Shown one piece after another: positions 16,148 to 24,699 of a stretch of 38,064 nucleotides of DNA. Source of the DNA: Alphaproteobacteria bacterium (GTDB lineage: Bacteria > Pseudomonadota > Alphaproteobacteria > Caulobacterales > Hyphomonadaceae). The position numbers and the translations under genes were made by a program. The DNA is taken from positions 1 to 38,064 of the forward strand of contig JAGWYJ010000032.1 of the NCBI GenBank assembly GCA_018969425.1, given 5' to 3'. The notes beneath the pieces are model-generated. The model was not told the origin of the DNA. It did not search any database and saw only the letters and a program-made list of their open reading frames with translations. Numbering within the stretch: the stretch's first letter is position 1; each line of letters starts with the position of its first letter.

Positions 16148-17407
16148 ATGACGTTATCTTCCCGCACACCCTTTCCGCGTTCAGGACGCGAGTGGCCGGA
16201 CCTGCTCTCCGACATGCGGGCGCGAACCGAACGTGACGCCGATCCTCTGGAGGGACAGACAGCTATATTCTTTTTCCTGTCCGATCCGGAGACCTATCAG
16301 GTCGGAAAGCGCGCCTACATGGAGTTCTTTTCGGAAAATGCTCTTGGAGCGGCGCGCGCCTACCCTGGCATCGGGCAGATGGAGAGAGAGGTATGCGATT
16401 ATGGTCTGGAGCTTTTTCATGCTCCGCCGGAGGCGCGCGGGATATTTACGACCGGCGGAACCGAGAGCATTTTTGTCGCCGTGCGTGCGGCGCGGGAGGC
16501 GTTCAGGGCGAAAAACGGCGTGGGACGCGAGACCCAGCTGAACATCGTCATGCCGGTCACCGGTCATCCGGCCTTTGACAAATCTGCGATCGTCATGGAC
16601 CTGGAAGTCAGACGCGCTCCCCTGACATCCGATCTGCGGGTTGACGTTTCAGTTATGCGGGAGCTGATCGACGATAACACCATGATGCTTGTGGGGTCGG
16701 CGCCATGTTTCCCCCATGGGGTCATTGACCCATTGACGGAGTTGAGCGACCTCGCCGTCGAGAGAGATGTGTGGCTTCATACTGACGCATGCGTGGGCGG
16801 TTGGGTCGCGCCGTTTTTTGAGCGCATAGGACGTGGAACTCCGACCTTCGATTTCAGATTGCCGGGAGTCCGATCGATCTCGGCTGACCTTCACAAGTTC
16901 GGCTTCACGCCAAAGCCGGCGTCTACGCTCTATTTTCGTTCCGGCGAGGACGTGGAGCGGACGACGTTCCGTCTCGGATACTGGCCAAGCGGGGTCTATA
17001 CGACCGCGACGTTCTCCGGAACGAGACCTGGTGCGGCCGTTGCAGCGGCCTGGGCGGTTCTGAACCATCTGGGAATTGAGGGGTATGAACGCGCGGCCCG
17101 CAATCAGGCGGAGATGGTCGATCGCTACGTCAGCGGTTTGTCCGCCATTGAGGGTCTCATCTTCCATGCGCGACCGGATGTCACCATTCTCAATTTCGGC
17201 GCCGAGGACCTCGACATTTACTCAGTCGCGGACGGCATGCGGGCCAGAGGATGGGTGCCCGGGCTGACGACAACTCCCCGAGGCATGCACACTATGCTTT
17301 CGATGCAGCATGAACCTGCGAGGGAGCGGTATCTGTCGGATCTGAGGGATTGCTTTGGGACTGTGCGCGAGGCTCAGTCCAAGAGCGCGTCGACCGCGAC
17401 ATACTGA
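16148..17407 (+). CDS. Sphingosine-1-phosphate-lyase-like PLP-dependent decarboxylase/lyase
   Basis: The 419-aa protein is a fold-type I PLP enzyme of the group II decarboxylase superfamily, closest in wording to sphingosine-1-phosphate lyase. Visible features are TTGGTESIF (residues 101-109, phosphate contact), HTDACVGGW (Asp213 contacts the pyridine nitrogen) and SADLHKFGFTPKPASTLYFR (Lys250 forms the Schiff base). It lacks the N-terminal membrane helix of eukaryotic S1P lyases, as bacterial ones may. Family members either cleave phosphorylated long-chain bases or decarboxylate amino acids; which applies here is unknown. It leads the predicted AraC-controlled operon with the aminotransferase and sulfatase. 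GAGG stands 10-13 nt before the ATG. Confidence 0.85.
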   Translation: MTLSSRTPFPRSGREWPDLLSDMRARTERDADPLEGQTAIFFFLSDPETYQVGKRAYMEFFSENALGAARAYPGIGQMEREVCDYGLELFHAPPEARGIFTTGGTESIFVAVRAAREAFRAKNGVGRETQLNIVMPVTGHPAFDKSAIVMDLEVRRAPLTSDLRVDVSVMRELIDDNTMMLVGSAPCFPHGVIDPLTELSDLAVERDVWLHTDACVGGWVAPFFERIGRGTPTFDFRLPGVRSISADLHKFGFTPKPASTLYFRSGEDVERTTFRLGYWPSGVYTTATFSGTRPGAAVAAAWAVLNHLGIEGYERAARNQAEMVDRYVSGLSAIEGLIFHARPDVTILNFGAEDLDIYSVADGMRARGWVPGLTTTPRGMHTMLSMQHEPARERYLSDLRDCFGTVREAQSKSASTATY

Positions 17408-17417
17408 GGGCGCTGTC

Positions 17418-18743
17418 ATGACCTCATCAGGATCCGCAACTCCGATCGCCACCGACTGGTCGACTACGGGAGTGACCGAGCTTAGAAATCGCTACTATGC
17501 GGCCTCGCAGAGAAAGTTTGTGCCCTATGAGACCCCGCTCATCTTTCGTCGCGGCGAGATGCAGTATCTCTGGGATGAGACCGGCCGTCGTTACACGGAT
17601 CTTCTTGGAATGAACCTGTGCGTATCGGTCGGTCACGCCCATCCTCGTGTCGTCGCTGAGGTGCGGGCCCAGGTCGAGCAGCTGACCCATTGCACTACCA
17701 TGTTCTATCATCCTGTTCCGGCGCATCTCGCTCAGGAGCTGGCGGGGACCATGCCGTCGGGCCCGGAGTGGGTGGTCCATTTCACCAACAGCGGCGCCGA
17801 GGCGATCGATCTCGCGCTGATGATGGCCAGGGCCTATACGGGGCGTATCGATGTCCTCGCGCTGAGAACAAGCTATCACGGCGCAACCTATGGCGCGCAG
17901 TCGGTCACCGGCATCTCCGGCTTTCGACATAATGTTCCCCAGGCGGGAGGCGTGGCGTTTGTGCCCGAGCCGAACCAGTATCGCGGAGCATTCGGACCTG
18001 GCGTTCAGCCCTATCTCGACGAGATTGATCGGACCATCGCGTCCTCTACTTCCGGCCGGCTTGCAGGGATGATCATAGAGCCGGTTCAGGGCTATGGGGG
18101 CATTGTGCAGATGCCGCAAGGCTACATAGCCGGGGCGGTCGAGCGGGTCCGGGCGGCGGGCGGTCTTGCGATCATTGACGAGGTCCAGTCGGGCTTCGCC
18201 CGGACGGGCGATGCATATTGGGCGTTTGAACTGGACGGCGTGGTCCCTGATATTGTCGTGATGGCCAAGGGCATCGGGAATGGAATTCCCCTGGCTGCGG
18301 TCGTGGTGCGTCGCGAAGTAGCCGATGCGATGCAGGACAAGTTCGTCTTTCACACCTATGGAGCCAACCCCGTCGCCTGTGCGGCGGGTCGGGCCGTTCT
18401 TCGCGTGATTGAGGAGGATGGGCTTCAGGATAATGCGCGTTTGGTCGGGGCGGCCCTCAAGGAGGGGCTTCTGGATCTTCAGAGGCGTCATCCCCTCATA
18501 GGCGACGTGAGGGGAATAGGGCTCATGCTCGCCATCGAGCTGGTGACCGACCATCGCGAGCGGACGCCTGCAACCGCTCAGACAGCGGCCGTATTCGAAG
18601 AGACGCGGCGTCAGGGAATTGTCGTCAGCAAGTCAGGACCGTTTCGGAGCGTCCTCAGAATGGTCCCCCCTCTCTGCCTGTCGATGGACGACGTCTCGCC
18701 CGTGATCGAGGCCCTCGATCGGTCTCTGGTGGCTGGAAGGTGA
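17418..18743 (+). CDS. AGXT2-like class III aminotransferase
   Basis: The 441-aa protein is a class III PLP aminotransferase close to the AGXT2 / 3-aminoisobutyrate-pyruvate group. The key parts are SVGHAHPRV, HFTNSGAEAIDLALMMARAY (cofactor phosphate contact), YHGATYGAQSVTG, AIIDEVQSGF (Asp254) and VMAKGIGNGIPLAAV (Lys284 Schiff base). These enzymes turn terminal amines or beta-amino acids into aldehydes or keto acids. The related phosphoethanolamine phospho-lyase shares the fold, and phosphoethanolamine is a product of S1P lyase, so a lyase role is also possible. The ATG at 17418 lies 10 bp after the decarboxylase stop. Only 4 bp separate its stop from the next start. Confidence 0.88.
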   Translation: MTSSGSATPIATDWSTTGVTELRNRYYAASQRKFVPYETPLIFRRGEMQYLWDETGRRYTDLLGMNLCVSVGHAHPRVVAEVRAQVEQLTHCTTMFYHPVPAHLAQELAGTMPSGPEWVVHFTNSGAEAIDLALMMARAYTGRIDVLALRTSYHGATYGAQSVTGISGFRHNVPQAGGVAFVPEPNQYRGAFGPGVQPYLDEIDRTIASSTSGRLAGMIIEPVQGYGGIVQMPQGYIAGAVERVRAAGGLAIIDEVQSGFARTGDAYWAFELDGVVPDIVVMAKGIGNGIPLAAVVVRREVADAMQDKFVFHTYGANPVACAAGRAVLRVIEEDGLQDNARLVGAALKEGLLDLQRRHPLIGDVRGIGLMLAIELVTDHRERTPATAQTAAVFEETRRQGIVVSKSGPFRSVLRMVPPLCLSMDDVSPVIEALDRSLVAGR

Positions 18744-18747
18744 TGCT

Positions 18748-20205
18748 GTGAGGATTTCACTCGATTTCGGTGTGAGAGTTTCGGGACGGATCCGCGCTCT
18801 GGCTCTGGCGATCCTGACGATCTCTCTGCCGGCCTGCACGCAGTCGCCTGACCCTCATCAGGGCCGCCCCCCAAATATTGTCGTGATACTCGCGGACGAC
18901 CTTGGATACGGCGACCTGGGCGTGCAGGGAGCGTCTGTCTCCGTGACCCCGAGGATCGACCGGCTGGCGGCCGAGGGTGTGCGCATGACCGAGTTCTATG
19001 CGGCGCACCCGACGTGCTCGCCGAGCCGCGCCGGACTGCTCACGGGGCGCTACCAGCATCGCTTCGGTTTTGAGAGCAACCCGGCGCCGGTCCACCAGAC
19101 GGACCCCAATTACGGCCTCCCGGTGACCGAAGCGACGCTGGCTGAGCGGCTGCGTGATCAGGGTTATGCGACGGGCATGATCGGTAAATGGCATCTGGGT
19201 TATCAGGATGACAAGGCGCCCGAGGCGAGGGGGTTCGATGTATTTTATGGCCTGCGTCACGGTTCGATGGCGTACGTTCCCACCGGGCCTTCGGGACTGA
19301 AAACCGTTTTTCGCGGGCGCGAGGTCGAGCCGATGCCGGCGCATACGACTGAGGCCTTCGCCGATGAGGCTGTCAGCTTCATACGGGACCATCGCCAGTC
19401 GCCGTTCTTCCTCTACGTGGCGTTCACCGCAGTCCACGCTCCCATGCAGTCGACGGAGCCTTACCTCTCCAGATATTCGGACGTCGCAGACCCCAGGCGT
19501 CGCGCCTTCCTCGCCATGCTGACGGCTCTCGACGATGGGGTCGGACGGATCGTCGATGAGATTGACCGGAACGGCCTCGCTGAGGACACGCTGATCATAT
19601 TCACCAGCGATAACGGAGGTCCGACCTGGCAGACCACCTCATCCAACGGCCCGCTGAATGGCGTCAAGGCGTTGCTTCTTGAAGGCGGGATTCGCGTTCC
19701 GGCGATTTTTCGGCGCCCTGGCGAGCTGCCGGCCGGACGGGTGCTGGCGACCCCGGCGATTGGTCAGGACATAGCTGCGACTGTTCTTCGGACGGCCGGC
19801 GCGCCTGGAACGGAGGATCTCGACGGACGCGATCTGATCCCGTTTCTGGAAGGTAGCCGGGCAGGCCCTGTGCACAGGGCCCTTTATTGGCGCGCCCTGA
19901 GCCAGGGAGCGGCCAGAGAGGGAGACTGGAAGATACTCAAGGCTGACGACGCCTGGTTCCTGTTCAATCTTCGTACCGACCCCGGAGAGCGTCGCAATCT
20001 TGCCTCTGCTGAGCCGGAGCGGCTGACCCGGATGCGACAGGACTGGGAGAGATGGTCCTCCGAAATGATGGCGCCCCAATGGGTTAGGGAGGATCTTCCG
20101 GGTGGGGAGAATCGTCCGCGGGAACTCAAAAAACTGATTGAGGACTACGTAGCGGGCGCACCGGTCAATCCGCGTGAGGTGCTCTATGGCGGAGGGCCGG
20201 AATAG
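18748..20205 (+). CDS. Type I sulfatase, predicted lipoprotein
   Basis: The 485-aa sulfatase has the formylglycine motif CSPSRAGLLTGR (Cys90) and the full metal pair in ADDLGYGDLG (Asp50, Asp51), with GKWHLG and IIFTSDNGG further on. The N-terminus carries a hydrophobic stretch ending LPAC (Cys30), a plausible lipobox, so it is probably membrane-anchored in the periplasm. The start is GTG 18748, with GGAAGG 9 nt upstream. It is the third gene of the operon led by the PLP lyase. The FGE at 13944-14918 would activate it. It is not a close copy of the first sulfatase: it lacks the Tat signal and has the DD rather than the DN site. Confidence 0.92.
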   Translation: MRISLDFGVRVSGRIRALALAILTISLPACTQSPDPHQGRPPNIVVILADDLGYGDLGVQGASVSVTPRIDRLAAEGVRMTEFYAAHPTCSPSRAGLLTGRYQHRFGFESNPAPVHQTDPNYGLPVTEATLAERLRDQGYATGMIGKWHLGYQDDKAPEARGFDVFYGLRHGSMAYVPTGPSGLKTVFRGREVEPMPAHTTEAFADEAVSFIRDHRQSPFFLYVAFTAVHAPMQSTEPYLSRYSDVADPRRRAFLAMLTALDDGVGRIVDEIDRNGLAEDTLIIFTSDNGGPTWQTTSSNGPLNGVKALLLEGGIRVPAIFRRPGELPAGRVLATPAIGQDIAATVLRTAGAPGTEDLDGRDLIPFLEGSRAGPVHRALYWRALSQGAAREGDWKILKADDAWFLFNLRTDPGERRNLASAEPERLTRMRQDWERWSSEMMAPQWVREDLPGGENRPRELKKLIEDYVAGAPVNPREVLYGGGPE

Positions 20206-20244
20206 ACCCCTCGGGATCCGCCGTCGCGCGATCAAACGGCCAGG

Positions 20245-21147
20245 TCAGCGATCTTTCGGATCGAGCGCGTCTCTGAGGCCGTCCCCGATGAAGTTCAGCG
20301 AAAATAGCGTCACCACCATGGTGAGAGCCGGCGCAAGAAGCATCCATGGGGTTGAAAGTTCGCGCTGTCCCTCTGAAATCAGACGACCGAGGGATGTCAG
20401 AGGTTCCTGGACGCCGAGTCCAATGAAGGACAGGAAGCTTTCCTGCAGGATCACCACGGGCATGGTGAGCGTCACGTAGACCGCCACGGGACCGAGAAGG
20501 TTAGGCAGAATGTGACGGACGACCAGTCCGAGGGGCTGCACCCCTGCAGCGCGCGCCGCCTCCACGAACTCCTTCTGCTTCAGCATCAGGGTCTGGCCCC
20601 GGACGATCCGGGCCATGGTCATCCATTCGACTGCGCCGATAGCTAGGAAGATCAGGAAGATGTGGCGACCGAAGACAACCGTCACCAGGATGACGAAGAA
20701 GATAAAGGGCATGGCGTAGATGATGTCGACGATGCGCATCATGACCTGATCGGTCCGGCCGCCGGCGAAGCCGGCGATCGCGCCCCAGGCGACGCCGATC
20801 ACGAGACTCACGAAGGTGGCGATTGCGCCCACGGCGAGCGAGATCCTGAGGCCGGTCATCACCCGGGCGACGAGATCGCGTCCGTAGATGTCAGTCCCCA
20901 GGAGATGGAGATTTTCGAATGTAGGGCCGATCGCGAGGCGGTCGCGATACTGTGTGGCGAAGTCGTGAGGCCAGAGGAATGGGCCGAAGACGGCGATCAG
21001 AGTGATCAGCCCGAGCACCACGAACCCGGCCATTGCGGCGCGATTAGCCAGCAGCCGCCGCAGGGAATCGTCCCAGAGCGAGCGTCCCTTGACCACGGCG
21101 CCTGTGAGCAGCGCCTCGCTCTCTGACGGGGCGAGGAGGGGGGTCAT
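20245..21147 (-). CDS. oppC: Peptide ABC transporter permease (OppC/DppC type)
   Basis: This is a 300-aa inner-membrane permease of the Opp/Dpp family. It has the N-terminal OppC domain (LRRLLANRAAMAGFVVLGLITL), the LLGTDIYGRDLVARVMTGLRISL block, five further hydrophobic helices and the EAA-type loop EAARAAGVQPLGLVVRHILPN that docks with the ATPase. The gene follows oppB by 10 bp on the reverse strand. No ATPase gene (oppD or oppF) follows: the next gene downstream is the convergent sulfatase. The binding protein at 9490-11118 is the likely partner. Confidence 0.93.
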   Translation of the reverse strand: MTPLLAPSESEALLTGAVVKGRSLWDDSLRRLLANRAAMAGFVVLGLITLIAVFGPFLWPHDFATQYRDRLAIGPTFENLHLLGTDIYGRDLVARVMTGLRISLAVGAIATFVSLVIGVAWGAIAGFAGGRTDQVMMRIVDIIYAMPFIFFVILVTVVFGRHIFLIFLAIGAVEWMTMARIVRGQTLMLKQKEFVEAARAAGVQPLGLVVRHILPNLLGPVAVYVTLTMPVVILQESFLSFIGLGVQEPLTSLGRLISEGQRELSTPWMLLAPALTMVVTLFSLNFIGDGLRDALDPKDR

Positions 21148-21157
21148 GATGCGCGCC

Positions 21158-22138
21158 TCATTCGTATCGCACCTTCGGATCGAGCATGGCGTAGAGAAGA
21201 TCGGCGATGAGATTGAACAGGATGATAAGTCCCCCGTAGAGGATAACTGTCCCCATCACCCTCGGATAATCCCTCGTCATCGCCCCGTCGATGAAGGACT
21301 GGCCGATTCCGGGCAGGCCGAAGACGCGCTCGACGACGACCGATCCTGTGATGATCCCGACGATGGCGGGGCCAAGATAGGAGACAACCGGAAGGATAGC
21401 CGTGGGCGCCGCATGACGCATGAGGATGGCGGCGTCGCTGAGGCCTTTGGAGCGGGCGGTTCGGATATGATTGGAACGAAGGGTCTCGATCATGGAGGCT
21501 CGCATGAGCCGCGAGATGATCGCTATCTGCGGGAGAGCGAGCGTGATCACAGGCAGGAAGAGATTGTTGAACGTCATTCGTCCCAGGTCGAGTCCGCCGG
21601 CGGCGAACCAGCCGAGCCAGACGCCGAGGATCAGGGACAGGAGCGGGCCGGTCACAAAGGTCGGGATTGATATTCCCACCATGGCGAGCCCCATCGCGGA
21701 GTAGTCGGCGGGCGAGTTCTGCCGGACTGCGGCGATTACGCCGAACCCTACTCCCAGGAATATCGCCAGCGACATCGACAGCGCGCCGATGGTGAAACTG
21801 ACAGGAAGCCCTTCTCCTATGAGTTCGGAGACGGACTTGTCCTTGTTCTTCATTGAGGGACCGAGGTCCCCTGTCACCACTCGGCCGAGATATTGGAGGT
21901 ATTGCTCGTGCAGGGGGCGGTCGAGACCCAGGCTGGCCTTGAGGTTCGCTTCCACCTCCGGGGTCAGCTTCCGGTCGGTTGAGTACGGATTGCCTGGAGC
22001 CGCCCGCATCATGAAGAAGGCGATGGTGATGATCGCCAGCATGGTTGGGATCGCCGACAGGAGCCGGCGGGCCGCATAGGCCCACGGAAAGCGGCCGATG
22101 AAGCGCGATAAGGCGGAGGAGGATGACGCGTCGGACAA
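21158..22138 (-). CDS. oppB: Peptide ABC transporter permease (OppB/DppB type)
   Basis: The 326-aa permease has the OppB pattern: an N-terminal helix (RRLLSAIPTMLAIITIAFF), RAAPGNPY, ASLGLDRPLHEQYLQYLGRVVTGDLG, and the EAA-like loop RTARSKGLSDAAILMRHAAPTA. It ends in LIADLLYAMLDPKVRYE. The start appears to be TTG 22138, giving about 25 residues before the usual family start; no strong ribosome binding site is visible and no in-frame ATG occurs before the first helix. It is divergent from the TIGR01244 gene, with 108 bp between them. Confidence 0.92.
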   Translation of the reverse strand: MSDASSSSALSRFIGRFPWAYAARRLLSAIPTMLAIITIAFFMMRAAPGNPYSTDRKLTPEVEANLKASLGLDRPLHEQYLQYLGRVVTGDLGPSMKNKDKSVSELIGEGLPVSFTIGALSMSLAIFLGVGFGVIAAVRQNSPADYSAMGLAMVGISIPTFVTGPLLSLILGVWLGWFAAGGLDLGRMTFNNLFLPVITLALPQIAIISRLMRASMIETLRSNHIRTARSKGLSDAAILMRHAAPTAILPVVSYLGPAIVGIITGSVVVERVFGLPGIGQSFIDGAMTRDYPRVMGTVILYGGLIILFNLIADLLYAMLDPKVRYE

Positions 22139-22246
22139 AGGTGCTTACGCCATAGAACAGATTGAGGCTATATCCCGCTAGATAACGGATCAGGCGGTGA
22201 AGCGATAGTCGCTCATCGGCCGTCCGCCGGGAGGGGTCAGGAGAAC

Positions 22247-22678
22247 ATGTCGGATATCAGGCGCGTGACGGACGACTTTTCAGTGTCGCCGCAGATTTCG
22301 ACTGCCGATATCGCGGACCTTCCGAGGCTTGGCTTCAGGAATCTGATTAATAATCGCCCGGATGGAGAGACCGCGGATCAGCCCCCTTCCGAGGAGGTGC
22401 GCGTCCTCGCTGAGGCGGCCGGATTGACCTACATCCACGCTCCCTTCGTCGGCCCGCCGACGCCGGAGGCCGTTGCGGCGGTCAGCTCCTGCGCACAGGG
22501 GACGGGGGCTACGCTCGCCTATTGCCGCTCGGGAACGAGGTCGGTTACGGCCTGGGCGCTCGCTGAGGGCGTGTCGGGAAGACTGGAAGCCGAGACGATT
22601 GTGGGATATGCCGCACAGGCGGGGTATGACCTCTCGACGATGGTTGCGTATCTGCGCGGTCTGCGCTCCCGGGCGTGA
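22247..22678 (+). CDS. TIGR01244-family protein (phosphatase/sulfurtransferase-like, DUF442)
   Basis: The 143-aa protein matches the TIGR01244/DUF442 group, which has a dual-specificity-phosphatase-like fold. The N-terminus (FSVSPQISTADIADLPRLGF) and FRNLINNRPDGE are diagnostic. The active loop is AYCRSGTRS, with nucleophile Cys93 and Arg98, the short C-x4-R loop seen in sulfurtransferases. In some bacteria the domain is fused to the Blh persulfide-dioxygenase-like protein, which suggests sulfide/persulfide chemistry; here it stands alone. GGAG stands upstream of the ATG. Its true reaction is unproven. Confidence 0.85.
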   Translation: MSDIRRVTDDFSVSPQISTADIADLPRLGFRNLINNRPDGETADQPPSEEVRVLAEAAGLTYIHAPFVGPPTPEAVAAVSSCAQGTGATLAYCRSGTRSVTAWALAEGVSGRLEAETIVGYAAQAGYDLSTMVAYLRGLRSRA

Positions 22679-22829
22679 TGGGAGGGCTGGCGGCGCAAAA
22701 AGGAGCCTGGCATGACGGCTGGCGATGGATTGGGATCCGGTCTTGAAAATCGTGACCGAACATCGACAGATCTGGGTTGCGTTGGCGGTGATTTCATAGC
22801 TGCCGGGCTTCGAATTCAGGAGGTCGGTC

Positions 22830-23765
22830 TTGGCTAACTGGCTCTGGACTTCTGATTTCGTGGTCGAGGACAACATTGTCCTCGTCAAGAAAACAGGCCA
22901 TCGACTGTCCCTCGATGTGAAATTGCTTCACGATATCTTTGCGTGGCTCTGTTTTTACGCGACGGCTCAGGTATGGCGTCTTCAGAGGCGATTGACGGGT
23001 CACAGACGTCCCACGATCGCGTTTTTTCCTGACAAGCCGCGTCCCTGGTATCTCATCTGGCCTGTCATGCACTGCGCCGGCGCTCGTTTGGTCGATAGCC
23101 CTCAGAACGCGGACATCGTAGTTCAGTTCGATGATTCGACGACATGTTCGCCGATCCTGCCGGATCTCAGCGCTCGCGTGCGACGTGTGCGGACCGTGAA
23201 TTTCAATGCGCGGGACATTTCCAAGTCGACGGTGTCTGCAGCTTTCGGTCGGGTGGCGGGTTATGACCTCGCCCTGGATCCGCGGCGGCACAAGGGTCCG
23301 ATGGTCGACAAGTCAGAGATCAACGCCGCGCACGACGGGCGAGTGGTTTACGGTCCCCTTGAGCCGCAGGTGGGCCGTTCCTACCAGAAGCTGATCAACA
23401 ACGCGGCTGGAGGCGGGTTGGTGGAGGATCTGCGAACCTGCACCGTGGCGGGCGAACCCGTTCTGGTCTTCCGGAAGCGCCGTCCGGTTGCGCGGCGCTT
23501 CGCGAACGAGAATGTCAGCGTGGATATGGTGCGGCCTGAGGAGGTGTTTTCTCCCGCGGAGATCGACCTGATCCGTCGTTTTACTTCGGAGATTCGGCTC
23601 GATTGGGGCGGGGTCGATGTCCTTCGTAATCAGGATGACGGCCGGATCTATATTGTGGACGCCAACAAGACAGACATGGGGCCGCCGGTGGCCTTGCCTC
23701 TGGGGCAGAAGCTGAAGGCGACAAGGCGTCTGGCCCGTGCCTTCGCGGACGCCTTCGCTCCCTGA
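22830..23765 (+). CDS. ATP-grasp-like protein of unknown function
   Basis: I chose TTG 22830 because AGGAGG stands 8 nt upstream, an ideal ribosome binding site. The 311-aa protein is soluble apart from a hydrophobic stretch (HDIFAWLCFYATAQVW). Its C-terminal part, DWGGVDVLRNQDDGRIYIVD followed by ANKTDMGPP, looks like the metal- and ATP-binding end of ATP-grasp ligases. The N-terminal part has no motif I recognise. ATP-grasp enzymes join a carboxylate to an amine or thiol, so a peptide- or cell-surface-modifying role is possible but unproven. The nearest downstream gene is an MBL hydrolase 24 bp away, probably cotranscribed. Confidence 0.65.
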   Translation: MANWLWTSDFVVEDNIVLVKKTGHRLSLDVKLLHDIFAWLCFYATAQVWRLQRRLTGHRRPTIAFFPDKPRPWYLIWPVMHCAGARLVDSPQNADIVVQFDDSTTCSPILPDLSARVRRVRTVNFNARDISKSTVSAAFGRVAGYDLALDPRRHKGPMVDKSEINAAHDGRVVYGPLEPQVGRSYQKLINNAAGGGLVEDLRTCTVAGEPVLVFRKRRPVARRFANENVSVDMVRPEEVFSPAEIDLIRRFTSEIRLDWGGVDVLRNQDDGRIYIVDANKTDMGPPVALPLGQKLKATRRLARAFADAFAP

Positions 23766-23789
23766 GCTGGCCGACTGAACGGAGGTTCC

Positions 23790-24692
23790 ATGTCGGGCAT
23801 TCCCTATGTTCGTGATCTCGACGCCCCCTATGGCGAGATGATGCGCGTGACGCCGCGCATCAGGCGGCTTCTGGCCCCCAATCCGGGCCCTTTCACTTTT
23901 CGCGGAACAGGCGTCTATGTGATCGGCGAGGGCGAGGTCGCCGTGATTGATCCCGGTCCGGTCATCGACGACCACTTTGAAGCGCTCAAGCGGGCTCTCG
24001 CGGGCGAGCGGATCACCCATGTATTGGTCACTCACTCCCATTCCGACCACTCCCCCCTTGCTCACCCTCTGGCGGATTGGGCCGGATGCGAGGTGTTCGC
24101 ATCGGGTCGGCATGTTTCAGGGCGAGCTGAGATTGAAATGGAGGCTGATGACGACAGCCTCTTCAGGCCTGATATCGCTCTGGAGGACGGCGCTCTCCTT
24201 CGCGGTCCGGGCTGGACGATCGAGGCGATTGAGACGCCGGGTCATACGTCCAATCATCTCTGTTTCGCGTTGCTCGAGGAAAATGCGCTGTTTTCCGGCG
24301 ATCACGTGATGGGGTGGTCGACGACGGTCATCTCACCTCCGGACGGACGGATGGGAGATTATCTCGCCAGTCTGGCCAAGGTCCGGGCAAGGGGATTCTC
24401 CACCATCTGGCCGACGCACGGTCCTCCTATCACTCAGCCGGAACCCTTCCTCGACGCCTACCTTCGTCATCGTCTCGCGCGAGAACAGGCGATCGTCGAT
24501 CGCCTCGCCGCGGGCGACACGCGAATTCCGGAAATGGTCTCAGTCATTTATCGGGACGTTGATTCCCGACTTCATCCGGCTGCGTGCCATTCCGTTCTGG
24601 CGCATATGATTCATCTGGTCGAGGCCGGCCGGGTGTCCGCCGTCGGCGAAGGGCTGCAAGCCCGATATGCTCTTAAGCCGTCAGTCGGGTGA
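23790..24692 (+). CDS. MBL-fold metallo-hydrolase (LACTB2/glyoxalase II-like)
   Basis: The 300-aa protein has the metallo-beta-lactamase metal motifs in order: VTHSHSDHSP (HxHxDH), ETPGHTSNHLCF and FSGDHVMGW. Together they bind two zinc ions. The C-terminal third resembles the winged-helix tail of LACTB2-like proteins. Such enzymes hydrolyse thioesters, phosphodiesters or RNA; the substrate here is unknown. AACGGAGG stands 5 nt before the ATG. It follows the ATP-grasp-like gene by 24 bp and converges with sppA, whose stop is 7 bp away. Confidence 0.9.
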   Translation: MSGIPYVRDLDAPYGEMMRVTPRIRRLLAPNPGPFTFRGTGVYVIGEGEVAVIDPGPVIDDHFEALKRALAGERITHVLVTHSHSDHSPLAHPLADWAGCEVFASGRHVSGRAEIEMEADDDSLFRPDIALEDGALLRGPGWTIEAIETPGHTSNHLCFALLEENALFSGDHVMGWSTTVISPPDGRMGDYLASLAKVRARGFSTIWPTHGPPITQPEPFLDAYLRHRLAREQAIVDRLAAGDTRIPEMVSVIYRDVDSRLHPAACHSVLAHMIHLVEAGRVSAVGEGLQARYALKPSVG

Positions 24693-24699
24693 CCCGGGT

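Noticed and set aside
17427-18554. 375-codon reverse open frame opposite the aminotransferase
   Set aside because: Lies wholly antisense to a clear class III aminotransferase, and its product is histidine/arginine-rich with no recognisable motif.
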